Below, one piece after another: positions 1 to 5,218 of a stretch of 5,474 bases of DNA. Position 1 is the stretch's first letter. Every line of letters begins with the position of its first letter. Location of the stretch: contig JAFAPL010000834.1 in assembly GCA_019247135.1 (NCBI GenBank), forward strand, positions 1 to 5,474. Direction: 5' to 3'. Source of the DNA: Chloroflexota bacterium. GTDB lineage: Bacteria; Chloroflexota; UBA6077; CF-72. The notes under the pieces are model-generated. The model was not told where the DNA came from and did not search any database. It worked only from the letters and a program-made list of their open reading frames with translations. The translations under genes and the position numbers were made by a program.

Positions 1-410
1 ACGTATCGGTTCAACGTGTCTGGCAGGCAGGCGACGTGCTGCAACTGGAGCTCCCGATCGCGCCCCGACTCGTCGAGTCCACGCGCGGGTGCGTCGCGCT
101 CGAGCGTGGTCCGCTCGTGTACTGCCTGGAGCAGGCCGATCATCCGGATGCTCATGTGCTGGACCTCGCAGTGAATATCGAATCGGAGATCCAGGATGGG
201 GGATCGTGCGCGGAGCTGAACGGCGCCATCACATTGAAAGCACGCGGCATGGCCGCACACTACGAGGACTGGTCGGATTCGACATTTCGGCTGCTCAGCA
301 TGCAGCAGCCAGCAGCACACGAGGTGTTGCTGACAGGCGTACCCTATTACGCATGGGCGAATCGCGAGCCAGGCGCGATGCGCGTGTGGATCCCGCGCGC
401 ACCCGCCTGA
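1..410 (+). CDS. GH127/DUF1680 glycoside hydrolase (beta-L-arabinofuranosidase-like), C-terminal fragment
   Basis: The reading frame is open from base 3 and ends at TGA 408-410, giving the last 135 residues of a protein whose start lies outside the window. Two stretches are typical of the DUF1680/GH127 C-terminal beta-sandwich region: residues around 29-43 (VALERGPLVYCLE) and the end of the protein (GVPYYAWANREPGAMRVWIP). Characterised GH127 members release beta-L-arabinofuranose from plant glycans, with a catalytic cysteine/glutamate/zinc site in the N-terminal (alpha/alpha)6 barrel. That barrel is not in the window, so activity and substrate cannot be judged. No signal peptide can be assessed. 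The gene converges on the minus-strand SDR gene with only 4 bp between stop codons and no terminator visible between them. The family call is confident; the exact sugar specificity is unknown. Confidence 0.85.
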   Translation, partial: VSVQRVWQAGDVLQLELPIAPRLVESTRGCVALERGPLVYCLEQADHPDAHVLDLAVNIESEIQDGGSCAELNGAITLKARGMAAHYEDWSDSTFRLLSMQQPAAHEVLLTGVPYYAWANREPGAMRVWIPRAPA

Positions 411-414
411 CGAG

Positions 415-1215
415 CTAGATTTCGGTGGTCGGTGGCAGGAGCAGGCCGCCGTCGACCAGCAGGCACGTTCCAGTGACGTAGCGTGCTTCGTCAGACGCGA
501 GATAGACCGCCGCGCCCGCGATGTCCGACGGTTTGCCCGGTCCAAGCAGAATCTCCGTCTCCGCTCGCACGTTGAACTGGTCGTATCGCTCGCCGCGTTC
601 ACCGGGAAAGAGTCGATTGTCGATGAACCCTGGAGCGATCGCATTCACTCGGATGCCATGCGGAGCGAGCTCGCGCGCCTGAGACATCACCAGCCGTTTC
701 AGCCCCGCTTTCATGGACCCGTAAATGGAGTCCCAGCTCCAGGGTCTTTCCTGGTGGACGGACGTGATGGTGATCACCTGGCCGCCTCCGCCCTGCGCGA
801 TCATTTGCCGCGCCGCGAGCTGTGTGTTCACGTACGCTGCTTTGAACGGCAGGAAATAGCCCTGATACAGCTGATCCTCCGTCGCATCCAGGTACGACCG
901 CGACGCATTCCAGTCCCGCCGGCCGGGGTTGGCGTTGTTGACCAGGATGTCCAACCTGCCGAACCGATCCACCGTGGCGGCGATCGCGCGTTCCATATCC
1001 GGGGTCGAACTGGCGTCACCCAGCTCGACGATCACGTCGCCGCCGGCTTCCTGCATCAACTTTGCCGCGTCCTGCGCGTGCCCGCTGCTGGGTTCGCGGT
1101 CCAGATCGTTGACGACGACCTTTGCACCCTCGCGAACGAACGCGAGTCCGATACCGCGTCCAATCCCGTGACCACTTCCAGTAATGAGCGCAACTCGATT
1201 TTCTAGTCTCACCAC
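415..1215 (-). CDS. Classical short-chain dehydrogenase/reductase (SDR), 266 aa
   Basis: This is a full-length Rossmann-fold SDR oxidoreductase (usual classical length about 250 aa). The cofactor loop TGSGHGIG is at residues 12-19. An acidic residue, Asp37, follows strand beta2 (VVVNDLD), which in this family usually favours NAD(H) over NADP(H). The stabilising motif is NNAN at 93-96 instead of the usual NNAG. The catalytic Ser152, Tyr165 and Lys169 are present (TSV, YGSMK). The C-terminus has the usual VTGTCLLVDGG segment. By my unaided alignment the helix-alpha4 Asn of the N-S-Y-K tetrad is missing from its normal place (Pro123). The start is GTG 1215 (a second GTG follows at 1212); no good Shine-Dalgarno sequence is visible. 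It begins 12 bp after the sigma-factor stop, so coupled translation is likely. The substrate cannot be read from the sequence. Confidence 0.9.
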   Translation of the reverse strand: MVRLENRVALITGSGHGIGRGIGLAFVREGAKVVVNDLDREPSSGHAQDAAKLMQEAGGDVIVELGDASSTPDMERAIAATVDRFGRLDILVNNANPGRRDWNASRSYLDATEDQLYQGYFLPFKAAYVNTQLAARQMIAQGGGGQVITITSVHQERPWSWDSIYGSMKAGLKRLVMSQARELAPHGIRVNAIAPGFIDNRLFPGERGERYDQFNVRAETEILLGPGKPSDIAGAAVYLASDEARYVTGTCLLVDGGLLLPPTTEI

Positions 1216-1227
1216 CCCAACGGTACG

Positions 1228-2397
1228 TCAGAGCTCTGCCAACCTGCGTTCCAGAAAGCGTCGCTCGGGCTCGGCAGCGGTCAGCGCAAGCGCGCGGTGG
1301 TATTCCGCGCGCGCTTCGTCGGTCCGACCCAGCCGCCTCAGCAGCTCAGCGCGCGTCGAATGCAGGTACGGGTACTCGTCGAGACTGAGGGCGTCGACGA
1401 TCTCTAGCGCCTCGGCTGGCCACCCGGCCTGGGCGACTGCGACGGAGCGGTTGAGCTCGACGACTGGCGAGTGCGTCAACTCGACCAGTTCACCGTACAG
1501 CGTCGCCACCTGAGGCCAATCGACAACTGGCTCGATCTGGAGCGAGGCGATGGCAGCCTGGAGCACGTACGGTCCCCGTCCGCCGAGCGCCATGGCGCGA
1601 TCGAGTACCGCTCGACCGCGTTCGATCTGGGCCATGTCCCACATCGAACGGTCCTGATCCTCCAGGAGCACGAGCTCGTCGTTCCGAAAACGCGCCTTGC
1701 GGCGGGCGTCGTGACAGAGCATCAGCGCAAGCAGCCCGTGTGCTTCTGGCTGCGTCGGCATCAGATCCACCAGCAGCTGGCAAAGACGGATGGCTTCTGC
1801 CGCGAGATCGACCCGTCCGGCGTAGCCCTCATTGAAGATCAAGTAGACGATTGCCAGAACCGCGGCGAGGCGTTGCTGCAGATGCTCTTCGGACGGTATC
1901 TCGAATGGGATGCCCGCGGCCCCGATCTTGGCCTTGGCGCGCGACAGGCGTCGCTTCATCGTCTCGGGCGTGACGAGAAACGCGCGCGCGATCTCATCAT
2001 TCGTGAGCCCACCGACTGCTCGCAGCGTCAGCGCGACCTGCGCTTCGGTGGCGAGCGCCGGATGACAACACATGAAGATGAGCTCCAGGCGCTCGTCCTG
2101 AATCATCACCTCGTCAAACTCGAAGTCCAGATCGTCTTCGACCGTTGTCGGCAGCTCTAGCGACGCCGTCTTCGCGGCGAGCGTGCGTTGGCGGCGCAAG
2201 CGATCGATCGCCTTGTTCCGTCCAGTCGCGACGAGCCATGCGACCGGATTCGCCGGCACGCCCGTCCGCGGCCAGCGTTCGGCGGCCATGGTGAATGCCT
2301 CCTGCGCCGCCTCCTCGGCGAGCTCGAAGTCGCCGAGGGCACGGATGAGTGAGGCGAGCACGCGGCTCCACTGTTCGCGAAAGACCTGCTCGATCAG
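1228..2397 (-). CDS. ECF42-type RNA polymerase sigma factor with C-terminal TPR-like domain (COG4941 type)
   Basis: This is an extracytoplasmic-function sigma factor with the long C-terminal extension typical of the ECF42 group (about 400 aa; here 389 aa with the start chosen). Numbering from CTG 2397, region sigma2 spans about 3-69 (LAEEAAQEAF, AWLVATGRNKAIDRLRR). Region sigma4 spans about 103-158, with CCHP at 110-113 and the helix-turn-helix GGLTNDEIARAFLVTPETMK. A DUF6596-like region and TPR-like helices fill the rest (AVAQAGWPAEALEIVDAL, YHRALALTAAEPERRFLERRL). The first GTG (2361) would cut off the start of sigma2; the 12 codons upstream (LIEQVFREQWSR) match the family N-terminus. No ATG, GTG or TTG lies in frame there. 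A CTG at 2397-2395, 8 nt after GGAG and overlapping the YCII stop as CTGA, is the best start. ECF42 factors are characteristically encoded beside DGPF/YCII proteins, as here, and the family depends on its C-terminal extension rather than a classical anti-sigma factor. Confidence 0.93.
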   Translation of the reverse strand: MIEQVFREQWSRVLASLIRALGDFELAEEAAQEAFTMAAERWPRTGVPANPVAWLVATGRNKAIDRLRRQRTLAAKTASLELPTTVEDDLDFEFDEVMIQDERLELIFMCCHPALATEAQVALTLRAVGGLTNDEIARAFLVTPETMKRRLSRAKAKIGAAGIPFEIPSEEHLQQRLAAVLAIVYLIFNEGYAGRVDLAAEAIRLCQLLVDLMPTQPEAHGLLALMLCHDARRKARFRNDELVLLEDQDRSMWDMAQIERGRAVLDRAMALGGRGPYVLQAAIASLQIEPVVDWPQVATLYGELVELTHSPVVELNRSVAVAQAGWPAEALEIVDALSLDEYPYLHSTRAELLRRLGRTDEARAEYHRALALTAAEPERRFLERRLAEL

Positions 2398-2738
2398 CTC
2401 TGTTGCTCCACGAGGGGTCGAATCTCCACCGCTCCGCCGAGACGGGCCTGCGGAATGCGCGAGGCCATCTCGATGGCCTGGTCCAGGTTGTCGGCGGTGT
2501 ACACGAGATACCCGCCGAAGACTTCTTTCGTGTCTGCAAACGGGCCGTCGGTAATCAGCGGCTCGCCTTCGCGAATGCGAACGGTCGTGGCGAACTCAGC
2601 AGGCTTCATCCAGCGTCCTGGCGTGACACGCGGGTCATTGGTGATCGAGTAGTACTCGCGCCCCAGAGTCTGGCGCTCGTCATCGCTCATCGCGGCCTGC
2701 CAGCCTGACTTCTCGTAGATCAACAGCATGTACTGCAT
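2394..2738 (-). CDS. YCII/DGPF-domain protein, 114 aa
   Basis: This small cytoplasmic protein belongs to the YCII-related (DGPF) family, a ferredoxin-like alpha/beta fold. The N-terminus MQYMLLIYE is typical of the family and the signature DGPF is present (LITDGPFADTKE), followed by GGYLVYTADNLDQAIEMASRIP. Length is normal for the family. The start ATG 2738 has a clear AGGAGA at 2753-2748, 9-10 nt upstream; an internal ATG at 2729 has no such site. The stop TGA (2396-2394) overlaps the proposed CTG start of the ECF42 sigma gene. DGPF proteins are the usual genomic partners and known regulatory targets of ECF42 sigma factors, but their biochemical role is not settled. An enzymatic role is possible by analogy with YciI, whose active-site residues I cannot confirm here. 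Confidence 0.92.
   Translation of the reverse strand: MQYMLLIYEKSGWQAAMSDDERQTLGREYYSITNDPRVTPGRWMKPAEFATTVRIREGEPLITDGPFADTKEVFGGYLVYTADNLDQAIEMASRIPQARLGGAVEIRPLVEQQS
2406..2409 (-). promoter_or_regulatory. Shine-Dalgarno GGAG deciding the CTG start of the sigma factor
   Basis: On the minus strand GGAG is followed by 8 nt and then CTG (2397-2395). It lies inside the last codons of the YCII gene. This spacing fits a start at that CTG and not at GTG 2361, which is 44 nt away. The CTGA overlap with the YCII stop suggests coupled re-initiation. Confidence 0.5.
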
Positions 2739-2775
2739 GCGGCAACGTCTCCTGTCAGCAAGTGTCCGTCAACAA

Positions 2776-2802
2776 GACGAATGGACAGCGGGCAGGGGGA
2801 CA
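2776..2802 (-). promoter_or_regulatory. Candidate ECF-type promoter for the YCII-sigma-SDR unit
   Basis: In the 69-bp gap before the YCII gene, the minus strand reads TGTCCC at 2802-2797, a 17-nt spacer, then CGTC at 2779-2776. CGTC is a common ECF -10 core, and from memory ECF42 promoters have been described with TGTCGA (-35) and CG(A/T)C (-10). The -35 here matches four of those six bases. A start site near 2769 would leave a leader of about 30 nt containing the AGGAGA ribosome-binding site. This is a motif match by eye; autoregulation is an inference. Confidence 0.35.
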
Positions 2803-2803
2803 A

Positions 2804-2840
2804 CGCCTCAGGCGGATTGTGGTGGTCGAACGACAATCCG
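2804..2840 (-). other. Stem-loop pair at the 3' end of the kinase-BON gene
   Basis: CGGATTGT at 2813-2820 and ACAATCCG at 2833-2840 form a perfect 8-bp inverted repeat with a 12-nt loop, inside the last codons of the gene. Beside it, CGCC (2804-2807) and GGCG (2811-2814) pair across the TGA stop codon (2808-2810), sharing two bases with the larger stem, so the two cannot both form fully. No run of T follows on the minus strand (it continues GTTGTCC), so a standard intrinsic terminator is unlikely. It could be a 3'-end stability or weak attenuation element, or chance in GC-rich coding DNA. Confidence 0.3.
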
Positions 2841-3632
2841 GTTGTCCAGGGGCACCCGCGGATCCACCCAGCGCGCACGCTCTTCGGCACGCTCACGGTC
2901 CTCCTGCGCGAGCGCCTCGCCTTCCAGGACGACCGCTCCCGTCTCGATGTGGACGCGCAACTTCGACACTCCAAGCTCGTCATCCGCGAGCAGCGCCTGC
3001 TCGATGCGTGTGGCCAGCTGGATGCGCGAGAGCGTCTCCTGGTCTGACTGATTGCGCACCAGGCTCTCCGCGTAGTGGACCAGCATGTCGAGTGTGGCGT
3101 GCGTGCTTGCCCGTCCAGCGTTGATCACCAGGTCCCAGTGGTGCGGGTCCAGCCAATCGATCCCGAACAGGTCCCGCAAGTACGCGCCGGATTCGTGCTC
3201 CTGCTCCTCGACGATACGTCTGGCGCGGTCAGCGTCAACTTCACCTTCGGCCATGACGCGCGCGATGCGATCCTCCATCGGGGCGACGACCAACACGCGG
3301 ATGACACCGCGTACATCGCCCAGAAATTGGCCTGCTCCGTGCCCGACCATGACGACGTTGTCCGACATCGCCAGCTCGGTGACCACCGCTTTGAGCGCAG
3401 CGCGATACGTTGCTTGATCGCCCGTGAGCTGTTCGCCGAGTTTGTCGAGCAGCGACAGTGCGCGCCCTTCGCTTTCGGGCTTGTGTGGGGTCCGCTCGAG
3501 GCCGGAGCGGGCCCTCACGGCTTCGGTCAACTCGTCACGACTGACGTACCGGTAACCGAGTCGCTCGGCCAATAAACGTGCGATGTCGCGCGTGCCGCTG
3601 TGCGGCTCGCGTGAGAAAGTGATGACCGCCAC
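2808..3632 (-). CDS. Cytidylate-kinase-like protein with C-terminal BON domain, 274 aa
   Basis: The N-terminal part (about 1-195) resembles the cytidylate-kinase-like family (Cytidylate_kin2). It opens with VAVITFSREPHSGTRDIA, in which SREPHSGT (7-14) occupies the place of the family P-loop. It continues with AERLGYRYVSRDEL (22-35), the strand VVMVGHGAGQFL (93-104), VLVVAPMEDRIARV (113-126) and the helix rich in R and E at 136-147. The P-loop lacks the GKS/GKT lysine of canonical kinases, as is common in this family, so its activity is uncertain. Residues about 201-269 fit a BON domain (RIEQALLADDELGVSKLRVHIETGAVVLEG, split here only for naming), a fold usually linked to membrane or periplasmic proteins; no signal peptide or TM segment is seen. 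The frame is open to 3833 inside the MFS gene, but homology begins at GTG 3632, which follows a GGAGGT. It starts 22 bp after the MFS stop, so co-transcription is likely. Confidence 0.82.
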   Translation of the reverse strand: MAVITFSREPHSGTRDIARLLAERLGYRYVSRDELTEAVRARSGLERTPHKPESEGRALSLLDKLGEQLTGDQATYRAALKAVVTELAMSDNVVMVGHGAGQFLGDVRGVIRVLVVAPMEDRIARVMAEGEVDADRARRIVEEQEHESGAYLRDLFGIDWLDPHHWDLVINAGRASTHATLDMLVHYAESLVRNQSDQETLSRIQLATRIEQALLADDELGVSKLRVHIETGAVVLEGEALAQEDRERAEERARWVDPRVPLDNRIVVRPPQSA

Positions 3633-3644
3633 GCGCTGATTGAT

Positions 3645-3650
3645 ACCTCC
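3645..3650 (-). promoter_or_regulatory. Shine-Dalgarno GGAGGT for the kinase-BON gene
   Basis: GGAGGT on the minus strand lies between the MFS stop (TAG 3657-3655) and the GTG at 3632-3630. The 12-nt distance from GGAGGT to GTG is somewhat long. It still favours GTG 3632 over the upstream in-frame codons inside the MFS gene, because no other ATG, GTG or TTG lies between this site and the conserved VAVITFS start. Confidence 0.55.
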
Positions 3651-3654
3651 GAAC

Positions 3655-5163
3655 CTACAGTCCGCTTTCGACGTGGAACGCGGAGCTCGAGCTACTGGTC
3701 GCCGCGGGCGAAACCGACGTACCTCTCGACGCGGACAGCAGCGCGGCGAAGACTGCCAGCACCGCCAAAAATACCAGGGTCTCGTGCAACGCGGGCAACA
3801 ACGCACTGGGCGGCGCATCGGTCGTGCGTGCAACCGCCGTGCCGAGCCGCGCCGCGAGCCGGATTGCCAGCACCGCGCCGGTCGCCGCGACGCCCAGACT
3901 CGTGCCGATGCTCCGCGTCATGTTCAGAATGCCGCCGGCAGTGCCGAGCCGATTCGCCGGCGCGCTGCCCATGATCGTGCTGTTGTTGGGTGGGGTGAAG
4001 AGGCCGAGTCCCAGGCCCAGCAGCGCCAACAGCACCAGTGTGGCCGACAAATCTGCTGGCGCGAGCGCGAGCGCGAACAGTGCGACCGCCGCCGCCAGCA
4101 TGCCGGCAATGGTCGGCGTCGCGGCGCCAATCCGGTCGACGAGCGCTCCGGCGACCGGGGCCATGACTCCAAGCGCGATCGGGATCGGCGTCAACAGGAG
4201 TCCAGTGCTCGCGGGCGACTGGTCCAGCAGGCGTTCCAGGTAAAAGGGAAACAGGAACAAGCTTCCAAACAGAACCGCGTACGACAGCAGTCCAGCGATC
4301 AAACCAAGGCTGAACGTGCGAACGCGCAGGAGCGCCGGCTCGACGAGCGGTGATCTCGATCGGGACTCCGTGCGCCAGAACGCAGCGAGACACAGGATGG
4401 CTGCAAGTGCTACCCCGAGAAGGCGTGGACTGGTCCAGCCCCAGGATTGACCGTACGTCATGCCGAGCAACATCAGCGCGACGGCCGGACCGAGCAGAAC
4501 GGCGCCAAGCCAGTCGAACCGTTCAGGCTCGGAGGCTGCGTGCGCGCGAGCTTCACGTGTCGTGCACGGCAGGACCAGCCAACCCAGCACCGTTCCGATG
4601 ATCCCGAACGGGACGGCGATGAAAAAGACCCACTGCCAACCAAGCGAGTCGATCAGAAAACCACCTACGGACGGGCCAACCGACAAGCCCACGGCCTGGG
4701 CGGCGCCCTGAATGCCGATGGCTCGCCCGAGCGCGCGTCGCGGCACCGCGGCGGTGATGATGGCGACGCTGTTGGCCTGCAGCATCGAAGCGCCAACGGC
4801 TTGCAGGACCCGGAATCCAATCAGCCAGGCCAGGTTGGGCGCGAAGCCGCAGGCGGCGGAGCCGAGGATGAAAACAAGGAAGCCGAACGTATACAGCGTT
4901 TTGCGGCCGAGCAGGTCGGCGAGTCTGCCGAGCGGCACGACGAGCGCGGCCAGGGTGAGGAGATAGGCGATGGCGACCCACTCGACACTGGCGACCGGCG
5001 CGCCGAAGACTTCTTCGAGGGTCGGCAAGACCAGGCCGGCGATGCTGGCGTCGAGCTGGCCGAGGAATGCGCCGACGCAGACCGTGCCGACGACCAGCCA
5101 GCGATAGGCGGGCCAGCTGGCCAATGCTTGCAGCGGAGGGTGTTCGGCGAAGAGCGCGACCAT
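3655..5163 (-). CDS. MFS transporter, DHA2/EmrB-QacA-type (14-TM) drug efflux permease, 502 aa
   Basis: This is an integral inner-membrane proton antiporter of the DHA2 type, whose known members export drugs and toxic organics. TM1 contains the family motif around Asp38 (GQLDASIAGLVLPTL). Motif A is at 79-88 (GRLADLLGRK), motif B has Arg118 (RVLQAVGAS), and the antiporter motif C is at 153-168 with G159, G163-P164 and G167-G168. About 500 aa with hydrophobic segments to the end fits 14 TM helices. A Ser-rich tail (about 485-502) is probably cytoplasmic. ATG 5163 is the start: an in-frame TAG at 5172-5170 closes the frame two codons upstream. No convincing Shine-Dalgarno site is present. The kinase-BON gene follows after 22 bp. 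No membrane-fusion partner or TetR/MarR regulator is in the window. The substrate is unknown. Confidence 0.93.
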   Translation of the reverse strand: MVALFAEHPPLQALASWPAYRWLVVGTVCVGAFLGQLDASIAGLVLPTLEEVFGAPVASVEWVAIAYLLTLAALVVPLGRLADLLGRKTLYTFGFLVFILGSAACGFAPNLAWLIGFRVLQAVGASMLQANSVAIITAAVPRRALGRAIGIQGAAQAVGLSVGPSVGGFLIDSLGWQWVFFIAVPFGIIGTVLGWLVLPCTTREARAHAASEPERFDWLGAVLLGPAVALMLLGMTYGQSWGWTSPRLLGVALAAILCLAAFWRTESRSRSPLVEPALLRVRTFSLGLIAGLLSYAVLFGSLFLFPFYLERLLDQSPASTGLLLTPIPIALGVMAPVAGALVDRIGAATPTIAGMLAAAVALFALALAPADLSATLVLLALLGLGLGLFTPPNNSTIMGSAPANRLGTAGGILNMTRSIGTSLGVAATGAVLAIRLAARLGTAVARTTDAPPSALLPALHETLVFLAVLAVFAALLSASRGTSVSPAATSSSSSAFHVESGL

Positions 5164-5176
5164 CGGCCGCTACTAC

Positions 5177-5182
5177 ATTATC
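5177..5182 (-). promoter_or_regulatory. Possible -10 element (GATAAT) upstream of the MFS gene
   Basis: GATAAT at 5182-5177 on the minus strand is the only AT-rich hexamer in this gap and differs from TATAAT at the first base. A start site about 7 nt downstream would leave a leader of only a few bases, fitting the lack of a Shine-Dalgarno site. No -35 hexamer resembling TTGACA is seen 16-18 bp upstream, so the call is weak. Confidence 0.25.
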
Positions 5183-5218
5183 TTGGCTAGCGCTGGGGCA
5201 AGTTCGCGCGGGCCGCGC

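Noticed and set aside
408..417. Bidirectional terminator between the GH127 and SDR genes
   Set aside because: The stop codons are separated by only 4 bp, and I saw no stem-loop with a T-run at the convergence.
1471..2160. Plus-strand open frame of 229 codons opposite the sigma gene
   Set aside because: It is an antisense reading of a GC-rich gene with strong protein homology on the other strand; its product has no recognisable domain.
1228..2361. Sigma factor start at GTG 2361
   Set aside because: It would remove the first helix of region sigma2, which is clearly encoded upstream, and it has no suitably placed ribosome-binding site.
2808..3833. Longer version of the kinase-BON protein starting at 3833
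   Set aside because: The extra 67 residues are an out-of-frame reading of the MFS 3' end, Arg/Pro-rich with no family similarity. Homology starts at GTG 3632, just after a Shine-Dalgarno site.
4447..5190. Plus-strand open frame of 247 codons opposite the MFS gene
   Set aside because: It is antisense to a convincing transporter; its product is rich in Arg, Gly, Glu, Asp and Gln, as expected from reading hydrophobic codons backwards.
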